Shown: positions 9,606-19,063, counted from the stretch's first letter. The stretch: 64,000 nt of DNA from Roseateles depolymerans (GCA_003241055.1 QFOD01000006.1:186001-250000), one strand, 5' to 3'. Numbers and translations: made by a program. Notes: generated from the sequence alone by a model not told the origin.

Positions 9606-9866
9606 ATGAACCCTTCTCTCATCCTGCTGCTGCGCCTGCTTCGACAGCAGGGCCAGGCCCGCTGGTCTGCGCCTTACCTGAGCCGCCGGGCGGATCTGCC
9701 CATGAGCACGCTGCGCCGTAGCCTGGTGGCGCTGGAGGACGCCGGGCTGGTGACCAAGCAGCCGCCCGATGCGCCGCACTGGCATGCCGAGCTGACACCC
9801 CGCGGCGCGGAGCTGCTGGAGGCGCTTCAGGGGCTGGCCGGGCTGCCGGACGCATTGCGCCTGTAA
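9606..9866 (+). CDS. Small winged-helix DNA-binding protein
   Basis: 86 residues starting at the ATG 9606 behind CAGGAG. The sequence reads as a single winged helix: 'ADLPMSTLRRSLVALEDAGL' resembles the recognition helix, and 'LTPRGAELLEAL' the wing and last helix of MarR/PadR-like regulators. It lacks any effector domain. It is the first gene of the apparent ydeP-cioAB-fdhD operon and uses the same style of ribosome binding site (CAGGAGTGC) as the next gene, so it may be a local repressor of that operon (inference). Confidence 0.75.
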   Translation: MNPSLILLLRLLRQQGQARWSAPYLSRRADLPMSTLRRSLVALEDAGLVTKQPPDAPHWHAELTPRGAELLEALQGLAGLPDALRL

Positions 9867-9964
9867 CGCGCCGCGTTGCAACTGCAGGGCCTGCGGCACC
9901 GGCCGAGAACATGCCCTCCCTACGCTGACTCCATCGTGACATCGACGCCACCAGGAGTGCAGGC

Positions 9965-12268
9965 ATGGGCAAGGAAGACACAGCGGGCCGCATCGAGCCC
10001 TACACCCACCCGGCGGCCGGCTGGGGAGCGGTCAAGCAGGTGGCGCTGGCCTTCGTGCGGGAGCGGGTGGCCGCCAACCGCACGCTGAGTCTCTTTGCGC
10101 AGAACCAGCCCGAGGGCTTCGACTGTCCGGGCTGCGCCTGGCCCGACAAGGAAACGGCCGCGACCTTCGAGTTCTGCGAGAACGGCGTGAAGGCGGTGGC
10201 GGCGGAGTCCACCAGTCGGCGGGTGACGCCGGCTTTCTTCGCGGCGCATACGGTCACCGAGCTGCTGCAGTGGTCCGACTACGAACTCGAGCAGCAGGGC
10301 AGGCTGACCGAGCCCATGGTGTACGACGCAAGCACCGACACCTATGTGGCGATCGCCTGGGAGGACGCCTTCGAGCTGATGGCCCGCGAGCTGAAGGCGC
10401 TGCCGACGCCGGACGCGGCGGCCTTCTACACCTCGGGACGGGCCAGCAACGAGTCGGCCTTCCTGTATCAGTTGTTCGTGCGCGCCTACGGCACGAACAA
10501 CTTCCCCGACTGCTCCAACATGTGCCACGAGGCCACCAGCCGCGGCCTGCCGACCACGGTGGGCGTAGGCAAGGCCACGGTCACGCTGGACGATTTCGAG
10601 CACTGCGACACGGTGCTGATCTTCGGCCAGAACCCGGCCACCAACCATCCGCGCATGCTGGGCACGCTGCGCGAGGTGTCGCGGCGCGGGGCCACCATCG
10701 TCGCGATCAACCCGCTGCGCGAGCGCGGGCTGGAGCGCTTCACCGACCCGCAGAGCCCGGTGGAGATGCTGACCCTGGGCAGCACCAACATCTCGTCGGT
10801 GTTCGTGCGCCCGCGGCTGGGGGGAGACCTGGCCCTGATCCTCGCCGTAGCCAAGCGGCTCATCGAATGGGACGAAGCCGCCCGCCTGGCCGGCGAACCG
10901 CCGCTGCTGGACTGGCCCTTCATCACGGCGCACTGCAGCGGCTTCGAGGCCTACGAGGCCGACCTGCGGGCCCAGCCGTGGGCGGTGCTGATCGACGAGA
11001 GCGGCGTGCCCTTCGAGGAGATCGACGCGCTGGCCCGCATCTATGCCCGTGGCAAGGCGGTGATCGCCACCTGGGGCATGGGCCTGACCCAGCACAAGCA
11101 CTCGGTCGCAACCGTGCAGGCCTTGTCCAACCTGATGATGCTGCGCGGCAACGTCGGCCGCGAGGGGGCCGGCCTGATGCCGGTGCGCGGCCACTCCAAC
11201 GTGCAGGGCAACCGCACCGTGGGCATAGAGAACCAGCCGACGCCCGCGTTCACCGAGCGCCTGGCACAGGCCTTCGGGTTCGAGCCGCCGCGGCGTGAGG
11301 GCATGGACGTGGTCGAGACCATCGCGGCCATGCGGGACGGCCGAGTGAGGTTCTTCTTCGGCCTGGGCGGCAACTTCGCGATGGCCACGCCGGACAGCGA
11401 GCTGACCTGGCAGGCGCTGCGGCGCTGCGAGCTGACCGCGCATGTCACGACCAAGCTCAACCGCAGCCACCTGATCCACGGCCGGCAGGCGCTGATCCTG
11501 CCGACGCTGGGCCGCACCGAGATCGACGAGCAGGGCGGCGTCGCCCAGGGCGTCACGGTGGAGGACTCGGTCTGCATGGTGCACCTGTCCTACGGCATGA
11601 ACCGACCGGCCTCGCCGCAGCTGCGCTCCGAGGTGGCCATCGTGGCCGGCCTGGCCCAGGCCACGCTGGGCGCCCGGCCGGTGGACTGGCAGGCGATGGC
11701 GGCCGACTACCGGCTGATCCGCGATGCGATCGCGAAGGCCATCCCCGGCTTCGAGAACTTCAACGAACGCGTGGCCCGCGAGCGCGGCTTCCACCTGGAC
11801 ATCGCCTCGCGCCGCCGCGAGTGGCTGACCGCGTCGGGCAAGGCGCAGTTCGTCGTCGCCAACGTCGACCTGGCGTCGCCCATCCACCGGGCCCGCGCGC
11901 GCCACGGCGAGCAGCTGATGGTGCTGATGACCACGCGTTCGCACGACCAGTACAACACCACGGTCTATGCGCTGAACGATCGCTACCGCGGCGTGTTCGG
12001 CCAGCGCCGCGTCGTCTTCATCCACCGCGACGACATCGCGATGCTGGGCTTCGAGCCGGGCGACTGGGTGGACCTGATCGGCGTCTGGGACGACGGCCAG
12101 GCCCGCCGCGCCGACCGCTTCAAGCTGGTCGAGTACGACATCCCGCGCGGCTGCATCGCCGCCTACTACCCCGAGACCAACCCACTGGTGCCGCTGGCCA
12201 GCGTGGGGGATGTGTGCGGCACGCCCACGTCCAAGTCCATCCCGGTCCTGCTGCAGCGCAGCGCCTGA
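9965..12268 (+). CDS. FdhF/YdeP-family molybdopterin oxidoreductase
   Basis: 767 residues closely resembling E. coli YdeP from end to end: 'GWGAVKQVA', 'PEGFDCPGCAWPD', 'FYTSGRASNE', 'NFPDCSNMCHEATS', 'INPLRERGLERF', 'RGHSNVQGNRTVG', 'TKLNRSHLIHG', 'RSHDQYNTTVYA'. It is a formate-dehydrogenase-like bis-MGD enzyme. The N-terminal CPGC motif is what remains of a metal or cluster site, and a classical ferredoxin-like 4Fe-4S motif is not obvious. There is no Tat signal, so it is cytoplasmic. The true substrate of this family is not settled; E. coli YdeP is linked to acid resistance. The genes that follow encode a quinol oxidase and FdhD, the sulfur-insertion protein for formate dehydrogenases, suggesting a functional unit. 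Confidence 0.92.
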   Translation: MGKEDTAGRIEPYTHPAAGWGAVKQVALAFVRERVAANRTLSLFAQNQPEGFDCPGCAWPDKETAATFEFCENGVKAVAAESTSRRVTPAFFAAHTVTELLQWSDYELEQQGRLTEPMVYDASTDTYVAIAWEDAFELMARELKALPTPDAAAFYTSGRASNESAFLYQLFVRAYGTNNFPDCSNMCHEATSRGLPTTVGVGKATVTLDDFEHCDTVLIFGQNPATNHPRMLGTLREVSRRGATIVAINPLRERGLERFTDPQSPVEMLTLGSTNISSVFVRPRLGGDLALILAVAKRLIEWDEAARLAGEPPLLDWPFITAHCSGFEAYEADLRAQPWAVLIDESGVPFEEIDALARIYARGKAVIATWGMGLTQHKHSVATVQALSNLMMLRGNVGREGAGLMPVRGHSNVQGNRTVGIENQPTPAFTERLAQAFGFEPPRREGMDVVETIAAMRDGRVRFFFGLGGNFAMATPDSELTWQALRRCELTAHVTTKLNRSHLIHGRQALILPTLGRTEIDEQGGVAQGVTVEDSVCMVHLSYGMNRPASPQLRSEVAIVAGLAQATLGARPVDWQAMAADYRLIRDAIAKAIPGFENFNERVARERGFHLDIASRRREWLTASGKAQFVVANVDLASPIHRARARHGEQLMVLMTTRSHDQYNTTVYALNDRYRGVFGQRRVVFIHRDDIAMLGFEPGDWVDLIGVWDDGQARRADRFKLVEYDIPRGCIAAYYPETNPLVPLASVGDVCGTPTSKSIPVLLQRSA

Positions 12269-12283
12269 CCCCGGAGGCCTGCC

Positions 12284-13645
12284 ATGTCGCTGGACCACGC
12301 CCTGGACCTGTCGCGGCTGCAGTTCGCGTTCACGGCCATCTTCCACATCCTCTGGCCCATCCTGACGATCAGCCTGTCGCTGTTCGTCTTCATCCTCGAA
12401 GCCCTGTGGCTGCGCACCGGCGAGGCGCACTACGGCCAGCATGCGCGCCACTGGGCCCGGCTGCTGGCGCTGAACTTCGCGGTCGGCGTGGTGTCGGGCA
12501 TCCCGATGGAGTTCGAGTTCGGCACCAACTGGGCGCCGTTCTCGCAGTTCAGCGGCGAGTTCTTCGGCAACATCCTCGGCTTCGAGGGCGCGATGGCCTT
12601 CATGCTGGAGGCCGGTTTCGCCGGCATCATGCTGTACGGCTGGGGGCGCGTGCCGCGCGGCGTCCACCTGTTTGCCACCGGCATGGTGGCGCTGGGCTCC
12701 AGCCTGTCGGCGTTCTGGATCATGGTCGCCAACTCCTGGATGCAGACGCCGGCCGGCGTGCAGCTCAGTGGCGGGCACCTGGTGGTGAGCGACTACCTGG
12801 CGGCCATCTTCAACCCCACCATGCCCAACAGCGTGCTGCACATGTGGTTCGCCGCGGTGGAGACCGGGCTGTGCGTGGTGGCCGGCCTGTCGGCCTGGAA
12901 GATGCTGAAGAACGAGCAGGGCGAGTTCTTCGCGCGCTCCTTCAAGCTGGCCTGCGTGCTGCTGCTGGTGGTCAGCCCGGTGCAGCTCTTCCTGGGCGAC
13001 TGGAGCGGCCAGGCGGTGTTCGAGCACCAGCCGGCCAAGGGCGCCGCGATCGAAGGGCACTGGGAGACCAATGCGCCGGGCACCGGCGCGTCCTGGTCGC
13101 TGATCGCCTGGCCCGACAAGGAGCAGCAGCGCAACACCTTCTCCGTCGAGGTGCCCGGCGCGCTGAGCCTCTTGGCCACGCACAGCCCCACCGGCACCGT
13201 GAAGGGCCTGAAGGAGTTCAAGCCCGAGGACCAGCCGCCCGCGCTGCCGCTGCTGTACTTCGCCTTCCGCGTGATGGCCGGCATCGGCGCCTGGTTCGTG
13301 CTGTTGGCCGCGTGGACCGTCTGGGCCTGGAAGCGCGCGGGCTGGCGCGCCGAGGCGCTGATGGCCAGGCGCTGGCTGCTGCGCGCCTGGGTGCTGACCA
13401 TCCCGCTGCCCTACCTGGCGGTGGAGTGCGGCTGGATCGTCCGCGAGGTGGGCCGTCAGCCCTGGTCCATCTACGGCCTGCTGCGCACGCATGACGCCGC
13501 CAGCGCACTGCAGCCGGCGGCCGTCGGGGCCACGCTGTGGATGTTCGCGGGCTTCTACCTGCTGCTGATCCTGACCTTCTTCTACTTTGCCCGCCGATGG
13601 CTGCAACGCGGCGCCGACCTGTCGGCCAACCCGGCGGCGCACTGA
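12284..13645 (+). CDS. cioA: Cytochrome bd-type (CioA-like) quinol oxidase subunit I
   Basis: 453-residue polytopic membrane protein that oxidises ubiquinol and reduces oxygen to water. The haem-ligand histidine is in 'FTAIFHILWP' (His21). The conserved acidic pair of CydA-type proteins appears in 'GFEGAMAFMLEAGF', and 'GMVALGSSLSAFWIMVANSW' is a hallmark helix. The length (below ~470) and absence of a long insertion indicate the short Q-loop, as in the cyanide-insensitive oxidases. It follows ydeP by 15 bases with GGAGG before the ATG, so it is cotranscribed. It probably provides an electron sink at low oxygen or in the presence of inhibitors. Confidence 0.93.
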   Translation: MSLDHALDLSRLQFAFTAIFHILWPILTISLSLFVFILEALWLRTGEAHYGQHARHWARLLALNFAVGVVSGIPMEFEFGTNWAPFSQFSGEFFGNILGFEGAMAFMLEAGFAGIMLYGWGRVPRGVHLFATGMVALGSSLSAFWIMVANSWMQTPAGVQLSGGHLVVSDYLAAIFNPTMPNSVLHMWFAAVETGLCVVAGLSAWKMLKNEQGEFFARSFKLACVLLLVVSPVQLFLGDWSGQAVFEHQPAKGAAIEGHWETNAPGTGASWSLIAWPDKEQQRNTFSVEVPGALSLLATHSPTGTVKGLKEFKPEDQPPALPLLYFAFRVMAGIGAWFVLLAAWTVWAWKRAGWRAEALMARRWLLRAWVLTIPLPYLAVECGWIVREVGRQPWSIYGLLRTHDAASALQPAAVGATLWMFAGFYLLLILTFFYFARRWLQRGADLSANPAAH

Positions 13646-13669
13646 CCGGCGGATCTCCCTGGAGTGCTC

Positions 13670-14653
13670 ATGGAAACCTATAGCCACACCCTGCTGGCCT
13701 CGGCCTGGTACATCCTGCTGTGCGTGCTGCTGACCTGCTATGTGGTCACCGACGGCTTCGACCTCGGTGCCGGCATCATCAGCCTGGGCCTGCGCCGCGA
13801 GGCCGACCGCGATCTGGTGTTCCGCTCCATCGCCCATGTCTGGGACGCCAACGAGACCTGGCTGGTGGTGCTTGGCGGCGTGCTGTTCGGGGCCTTCCCG
13901 GCGGCGTACGCACTCGTGCTCAGCCACCTCTACGGCGCCATCATGCTGCTGATCGCCGGTTTCATCCTGCGTGGTGCGGCCATCGAGTTCCGGCATGTCG
14001 CACAGCGCAAGGGCGGCTGGGATTTCGCGTTCGGGCTGGGCAGCCTGGTGGCCGCGCTGGCTCAGGGGTGGATCCTGGGCGACGTCATCACCGGCATGCA
14101 GGACGGCCCGCTGTCGCTGCTGTTCTCGGCTGCCACGGCCATCGGCGTGGCCACGGGCTATGTGCTGCTGGGCGCCACCTACCTGATGAAGAAGGTGGAG
14201 CGCGGCCTGCTCGCCGGATTGCGCCGGGTGGCACTGCTGTCGGTGCTGGCCACGGTGGCCGCCGCGCTGCTGATGTCTGCCGCCACGCTGCTGATGAGCC
14301 CGGCGGCCCTGCAGCGCTGGACCGATCTGCGCGTGCTCGCGGCACTGATCGTGCTGGCCATGCTGGCAGCCGCCGCCTGTGCGCTGATCGTGCTGACCCT
14401 GCTCAGCGGGCGAACGGACACCGCCTTCCGCGGCGCGCTGCTGCTCTTCGTCGCCTCGCTGGGCGGCCTGGCGCTCAGCCTGTATCCCAACCTCGTGCCG
14501 GGCCGGCTCAGCCTGGCGCAGGCCGTGTCCAGCGACCAGACGCTGACCTTCATGCTGTTCGGGGTGGGTATGCTTTTGCCGGTGATGCTTGGCTACAACC
14601 TCTACCAGTACTACCTGTTCCGGGGCCGGGTGCGCCTGGAGGGCTCGACATGA
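13670..14653 (+). CDS. cioB: Cytochrome bd-type quinol oxidase subunit II
   Basis: 327-residue integral membrane partner of the preceding subunit, with about eight hydrophobic helices. The family opening 'YVVTDGFDLGAGI' and 'DANETWLVVLGGVLFGAFP' are clear. I chose the ATG at 13670 behind CTGGAG; a GTG at 13664 in the same frame overlaps that binding site. The stop codon overlaps the fdhD start (ATGA), indicating translational coupling. No CydX/CbdX-like small subunit gene is evident between or after the two genes. Confidence 0.92.
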   Translation: METYSHTLLASAWYILLCVLLTCYVVTDGFDLGAGIISLGLRREADRDLVFRSIAHVWDANETWLVVLGGVLFGAFPAAYALVLSHLYGAIMLLIAGFILRGAAIEFRHVAQRKGGWDFAFGLGSLVAALAQGWILGDVITGMQDGPLSLLFSAATAIGVATGYVLLGATYLMKKVERGLLAGLRRVALLSVLATVAAALLMSAATLLMSPAALQRWTDLRVLAALIVLAMLAAAACALIVLTLLSGRTDTAFRGALLLFVASLGGLALSLYPNLVPGRLSLAQAVSSDQTLTFMLFGVGMLLPVMLGYNLYQYYLFRGRVRLEGST

Positions 14654-15456
14654 GCGGCGGAGCCCGGGAGGTCGTGGCCGTTGCTTGGCAGGGGCTCCGA
14701 GCCGAACGTCTGGCGGAGCAGGTGGCTGATGAGGTGGCCGTCGCGCTGGAGGTCAACGGTCTGTCGCTCGCGGTGATGATGGCCACACCGCTGGATCTGG
14801 AGGACTTCGCGCTCGGCTTCCTGCTCAGCGAGGGCCTGATCGATGAGCCGGGCGAACTGCTGGAGATCGAGCCCAAGCCGGTGGACGCCGGTATCGCACT
14901 GCAGCTGCAGGTGACGCAGCGCCAGCTGCATCGTTTCAAGGAGCGGCGACGCTCGATGGTGGGGCGCACGGGCTGCGGCATCTGCGGCGCCGAGTCGCTC
15001 GAACAGGCGCTGCGGCCGCTGTCCCGGCCGGTCGGCACGGCCATGGTGTCGATGGAGGCGGTGCTGCACGGCATGGCCGGTCTGGCCCAGGCGCAGCAGC
15101 TGCAGCAGCTCACGGGGGCCACCCACGCGGCGGCCTGGTGCGACCTGCGGGGTCAGGCCTTGTGCGTGCGTGAAGATGTCGGCCGGCACAACGCGCTGGA
15201 CAAGCTCATCGGCGCCATGGCGCGCGCTCAGGTCGACGCGAGCCAGGGCTTCATTGCCGTGACCAGCCGGGCCAGCTACGAGATGGTGCACAAGACCGCG
15301 ATGGCCGGCGTGGGCCTGCTGGCGGCCATCTCGGGCCCCACGCATCTGGCGATACGCACGGCGGACGCCGCCGGGCTCACGCTGGCGGGCTTTGTGCGCG
15401 GCGGCCGGGCCACGGTCTACACCCACGCGCAACGGCTGCAGCCGACCGGCGGCTGA
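14650..15456 (+). CDS. fdhD: FdhD sulfurtransferase for formate dehydrogenase-type enzymes
   Basis: 268-residue cytoplasmic protein that passes sulfur from a cysteine desulfurase to the molybdenum cofactor of formate dehydrogenases. The conserved 'GRTGCGICG' loop supplies Cys109 and Cys112, the cysteine pair needed for sulfur transfer, and 'REDVGRHNALDKLIG' is the second signature. The start overlaps the end of the oxidase subunit II gene by four bases (ATGA). The only molybdoenzyme in the cluster is the YdeP homologue upstream, so it is the likely client, although a formate dehydrogenase elsewhere in the genome could also be served. Confidence 0.94.
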   Translation: MSGGAREVVAVAWQGLRAERLAEQVADEVAVALEVNGLSLAVMMATPLDLEDFALGFLLSEGLIDEPGELLEIEPKPVDAGIALQLQVTQRQLHRFKERRRSMVGRTGCGICGAESLEQALRPLSRPVGTAMVSMEAVLHGMAGLAQAQQLQQLTGATHAAAWCDLRGQALCVREDVGRHNALDKLIGAMARAQVDASQGFIAVTSRASYEMVHKTAMAGVGLLAAISGPTHLAIRTADAAGLTLAGFVRGGRATVYTHAQRLQPTGG

Positions 15457-15465
15457 GCCCTCGGC

Positions 15466-15846
15466 TCAGAGGCGGCCGCTGCTGCCCAGGCCTTCCAGCC
15501 GCAGGGCCAGGCGTTGCTCGAGTTCGGCCAGCTCGGCCTGCAGGCGCTGGCGTTCAGCCGTGTCTGCGCTTTGGGCCAGATGCTCGCGCAGCCGGGCGCG
15601 CAGCCGGGCGCGCTGCCCGAACAGCGCCAGCTCGGGCGGCGCCATGTCGGCGTTCTTCAGGATCTTGAACGGCAGCCGGAATTCCAGCGGGGTCTGGTCC
15701 CAGCCCTCGTCGGGCTTGAGCGGCTTGCCATAGCTCTCGGCGCTCTGCAGCTCGCCCGAGCGCAGCGCGGCGGCCAGTTGCTCGGCAATGGCGTCGTCCT
15801 GCGCGCGTAGCAGGCTGTTGCGGTGTTGCTCGGGGTCGCTGCTCAT
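15466..15846 (-). CDS. DUF1992 (DnaJ-C28-type) domain protein
   Basis: 126 residues. The central 'ESYGKPLKP...' and 'PFKILKNADMAPPEL' segments are the signature of DUF1992, a domain shared with eukaryotic DNAJC28 but without a J-domain here. The C-terminal half is a strongly charged Glu/Arg/Leu helix, probably a coiled coil. I prefer the ATG at 15846 because GGAG lies about 8 bases before it; an in-frame ATG at 15861 adds five residues. The molecular function of this family is unknown. It converges on fdhD with 9 bases between the stop codons. Confidence 0.8.
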   Translation of the reverse strand: MSSDPEQHRNSLLRAQDDAIAEQLAAALRSGELQSAESYGKPLKPDEGWDQTPLEFRLPFKILKNADMAPPELALFGQRARLRARLREHLAQSADTAERQRLQAELAELEQRLALRLEGLGSSGRL

Positions 15847-15900
15847 GGGGTCGGGCTCCATGGGATCAAGTCGTCAGCATAGCGGCGCGCCCCGGGCGGC

Positions 15901-17601
15901 TCAGTCCCCGAATTGCACGCGGGCCCGGCCGGCGCACCAGGCCTCGAAATGGCCGCCATAGGCCTCCTCGATGCGGTTGCGCTTGACCTTGAAGGTGGGC
16001 GTGATGAAGCCGTTGTCCACCGTCCAGGGGGTGCGTATCAGCACCAGCGTGGCCAGCTGCTCGTGCGGGTCCAGCCGGGCGTTGACCGCCGCCAGATGCT
16101 GTTCCAGGCTGCCCAGCAGGCGGGCCCGCCCGGCCTCGTCGGCGGCGAGCTTCACGCCCTGTGGCGACAGCATCGCGATGCCGAGGGGCTGGTTCAGGTT
16201 GGCACCCGTCACGCAGCAGGCCTCGATGTCCTCGTGCATGCCCAGGCGATCCTCGATGGGGGCTGGCGCGACGTACTTGCCCTTGCTGGTCTTGAACAGG
16301 TCCTTCACCCGGCCGGTGATGCGCACGCAGCCATCGGCGTCCTGCGTCACCTTGTCGCCGGTGCGCAGCCAGCCATCCTCGGTCAGGGCCTCGGCCGTCA
16401 GCCGGGGCTCCTTGAAGTAGCCCATCATCAGCGCCGGGCTGCGCATCTGCAGCTCGCCGGTGGCGGGGTCCACGCGGGTCTGCACGCCGGCATAGGCGGG
16501 GCCGACCGTGCCGTGCTGGCGCCGGCCCGGCACGGTCAGGTGCGACAGGGCCAGGTTCTCGGTCATGCCATAGCCCTCGTTGACCGGCAGCCCGAGGCGT
16601 TCGTACCACTGCAGCAGCGCCACCGGCATGGGCGCGGCGCCGCCGACCGCGATGCGGCATTGGTCCAGGCCCAGCGCCTTGAGGATCTTGCGGCGGATCA
16701 GCCCGCCGATCAGCGGCAGGCGCAGCAGCAGATCCAGCTTGGGCTGCGGCAGCTTGGCCTGCACACCCTGCTGGAACTTCACCCACAGGCGCGGGACCGA
16801 GAAAAACACCGTCGGGCGAGCGCGTTGAAGGTCGGCGGCGAAGGTGTCCAGCGACTCGGCAAACCACAGCCGGCAGCCCGTGATGAGCCAGCCATGCTCC
16901 ACCAGTGCCCGTTCGGCCACATGGGCCAGCGGCAGGTAGGACAGCATGCGGTCCTCCCGACCCAGCGGGATGCGGCTCAGGCCTTCGTTGACCGCCCAGG
17001 CAAAGCCGCCGAAGTTGTGCATCACGCCCTTGGGCGCGCCCGTCGTGCCCGAGGTGTAGATCAGCGTGCAGAGTTCGTCGGCGGGGCGCACGACCTCACT
17101 CTGCAGCGGCGCGGTGCGCACGCAGATGGAATCCCAGCGTTCGTAGCGGGTCAGCACCTCGGGGGGCGAGAGCGCGTAGCTGGCGCCGGGGAGACCGGCC
17201 GGCACACCGGCCTTCATGCTGTCCCAGTCGTCGAGCTTGCCGACGAAGATGAAGCGCGATTCGCTGTGCGCGAGGATCTGCGCCACCGTGTCGGCCGCCA
17301 GCGTCGGGTACAGCGGCACCGACACGTAGCCGGCCATCCAGATCGCCAGGTCGCTCATCAGCCACCAGGCGCAGTTCTTCGACAGGATGGCGACGCGGGC
17401 ATCCGCGGGCCAGCCCTCGGCCGCGCCGCGGGCCTTCAGATGGGCCGCCATGCGGCGCACCTGATCGGCCACCTCGGACCACAGGAAGTCGGTCACCACG
17501 CCCCCGCCCATGGGCTGGGTCAGCGTCACCGCGTCGCCCGCGGTGCGGGCCCAATGGTCCAGGCGCTGCAGCGCCAGATGGTCGGCGGCGATGGTCGCCA
17601 T
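15901..17601 (-). CDS. AMP-dependent acyl-CoA synthetase (long-chain type)
   Basis: 566 residues of the adenylate-forming ligase family, activating a carboxylic acid via acyl-AMP to acyl-CoA. Motif A5-type P-loop 'YTSGTTGAPKGVMHNFGG' lies near residue 190, 'GYGMTENLALSHL' in the middle, and the adenylation hinge 'TGDKVTQDADGCVRITGRVKD' is followed by 'LFKTSKGKYVAPAPIE', which is typical of the FAA1/long-chain (COG1022) group. GGAGACGACT precedes the ATG. It is distinct from the FadD-type gene at 57157 (different motif set). The exact fatty or aryl acid substrate is not determinable. It lies downstream of trpS on the same strand with an 85-base gap. Confidence 0.9.
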   Translation of the reverse strand: MATIAADHLALQRLDHWARTAGDAVTLTQPMGGGVVTDFLWSEVADQVRRMAAHLKARGAAEGWPADARVAILSKNCAWWLMSDLAIWMAGYVSVPLYPTLAADTVAQILAHSESRFIFVGKLDDWDSMKAGVPAGLPGASYALSPPEVLTRYERWDSICVRTAPLQSEVVRPADELCTLIYTSGTTGAPKGVMHNFGGFAWAVNEGLSRIPLGREDRMLSYLPLAHVAERALVEHGWLITGCRLWFAESLDTFAADLQRARPTVFFSVPRLWVKFQQGVQAKLPQPKLDLLLRLPLIGGLIRRKILKALGLDQCRIAVGGAAPMPVALLQWYERLGLPVNEGYGMTENLALSHLTVPGRRQHGTVGPAYAGVQTRVDPATGELQMRSPALMMGYFKEPRLTAEALTEDGWLRTGDKVTQDADGCVRITGRVKDLFKTSKGKYVAPAPIEDRLGMHEDIEACCVTGANLNQPLGIAMLSPQGVKLAADEAGRARLLGSLEQHLAAVNARLDPHEQLATLVLIRTPWTVDNGFITPTFKVKRNRIEEAYGGHFEAWCAGRARVQFGD

Positions 17602-17686
17602 AGTCGTCTCCAGATGTTGTTCTCGTGGAGGCGAAGTTAACCCGGGCGCCGGGGCGCCCCGCTACGGGTTAATCCTTGCGGGCGAC

Positions 17687-18976
17687 TCAGTCCTGCTGGA
17701 AGGCGGCGAGCGCGGCGGCGACGTCGGCCTCGGCGGCCTCGCGCTGCACGGGCGCTTCGGCCAGCGCCGGCAGGCCCTCGCGCTTGAGGCGCGCCACCCA
17801 CTGGCCGGCCTCGCGGCCCTCCGCGAAGCCCTGGCTCTGCAGCAGCAGGTCGCCGCCGGCGGACAGCAGCTTGAAGTAGAACCTGCCGTCAGCCTCGCGG
17901 TACTGCTTGAACACCGGCAACGCCGTCTTTTCGACCTTGGCCGTGCTGCTGCCGGCCGCCTCCGTGTAGGGGCGCAGGCCGACTGCCGAGCGCAATTGCT
18001 TCAGCAGCGGCACGGCGATCTGGCGGGCCTTGCCCGCGCCGGCCTGCAGGATGGCTTCGAGCTGTTCGGGGTGGGCCATCAGCTCCGCATAGCGTGCGCG
18101 CATCGGGCCGATGTGAGCCTCGATCAGCGCCACCAGCTGCTGCTTGGCCTCGCCCCAGGCCAGGCCGGCGCGCAGGGCCGTGCGGAAGGCGGCGCGCTGC
18201 TCGGGCGTGGCGAAGGCGTCGTAGATCTGCACCAGGGCCTGGCCCTCGGGCTCCTTGGGCTCGCCGGGCAGGCGCGAGTCGGTGACGATGCGGGCCACCG
18301 CGTCCTTCAGTGCCTGGGCGCCGCCCTCGAAGAGCGGGATCACGTTGTCGTAGCTCTTGCTCATCTTGCGGCCGTCCAGGCCGGGCAGCAGCTCCATCTC
18401 GCTGTCCACCACCGCTTCCGGCAGCGTGAAGAACTCACGGCCGGCACCGAACAGGTGGTTGAAGCGCTGGGCGATATCGCGCGTCATCTCGATATGCTGG
18501 ACCTGGTCCTTGCCCACCGGCACCTTGTGGGCGTTGAACATCAGGATGTCGGCCGCCATCAGCACCGGATAGCTGAACAGCCCCATGGTGACGTTGGCGT
18601 CGGGCTCCTCCCCGGCCGCCGTGGCGGCGTCGACCGCGGCCTTGTAGGCATGGGCGCGGTTCATCTGCCCCTTGGCGGTGACGCAGGTCAGCAGCCAGCA
18701 GAGTTCGGGGATTTCAGGAATGTCGCTTTGACGGTAGAACGTGACGCGTTCGGGATCCAGCCCGGCCGCGAGCCAGGTGGCGGCGATCGAGCGGCTCGAA
18801 TGCGCGATGCGGGCCGGGTCGTCGCACTTGATCAACGCATGGAAGTCCGCCATGAAGAAGAAGCTCTCGACGTCGGGCGCACGGCTGGCGGCGACGGCCG
18901 GGCGGATCGCGCCGACGTAGTTGCCGAGGTGGAGGGTGCCGGTCGTGGTGATGCCGGTCAGGACGCGCTGGGCCAT
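17687..18976 (-). CDS. trpS: Tryptophanyl-tRNA synthetase
   Basis: 429 residues; charges tRNA-Trp in the cytoplasm. The class I HIGH-type motif is 'TGTLHLGNYVGAI' near residue 12, and the KMSKS motif is 'GRKMSKSYDN' near residue 205. 'VPVGKDQVQHIEMTRDIA' is the usual tryptophan-enzyme segment. Compact TrpRS enzymes have about 330 residues; this one has a ~90-residue C-terminal extension (rich in Ala/Glu/Arg, ending 'ALAAFQQD') of a kind I recall from other betaproteobacteria. No leader peptide or T-box is visible upstream; the ATG has no clear Shine-Dalgarno sequence. It is divergent from the GGDEF/EAL gene. Confidence 0.96.
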   Translation of the reverse strand: MAQRVLTGITTTGTLHLGNYVGAIRPAVAASRAPDVESFFFMADFHALIKCDDPARIAHSSRSIAATWLAAGLDPERVTFYRQSDIPEIPELCWLLTCVTAKGQMNRAHAYKAAVDAATAAGEEPDANVTMGLFSYPVLMAADILMFNAHKVPVGKDQVQHIEMTRDIAQRFNHLFGAGREFFTLPEAVVDSEMELLPGLDGRKMSKSYDNVIPLFEGGAQALKDAVARIVTDSRLPGEPKEPEGQALVQIYDAFATPEQRAAFRTALRAGLAWGEAKQQLVALIEAHIGPMRARYAELMAHPEQLEAILQAGAGKARQIAVPLLKQLRSAVGLRPYTEAAGSSTAKVEKTALPVFKQYREADGRFYFKLLSAGGDLLLQSQGFAEGREAGQWVARLKREGLPALAEAPVQREAAEADVAAALAAFQQD

Positions 18977-19063
18977 GGTGGGTGAATTGAAACGGAGCGA
19001 CGGTACGCGACAAGCGCTATTGTGGCCGCTAGCATCGCGACGACCTCAGGAGGCGTCGGGACG

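Noticed and set aside
9920..13996. 1358-codon minus-strand open frame across ydeP and the oxidase genes
   Set aside because: It spans three well-identified plus-strand genes and has low-complexity His/Arg/Gln/Gly sequence; not a giant gene.
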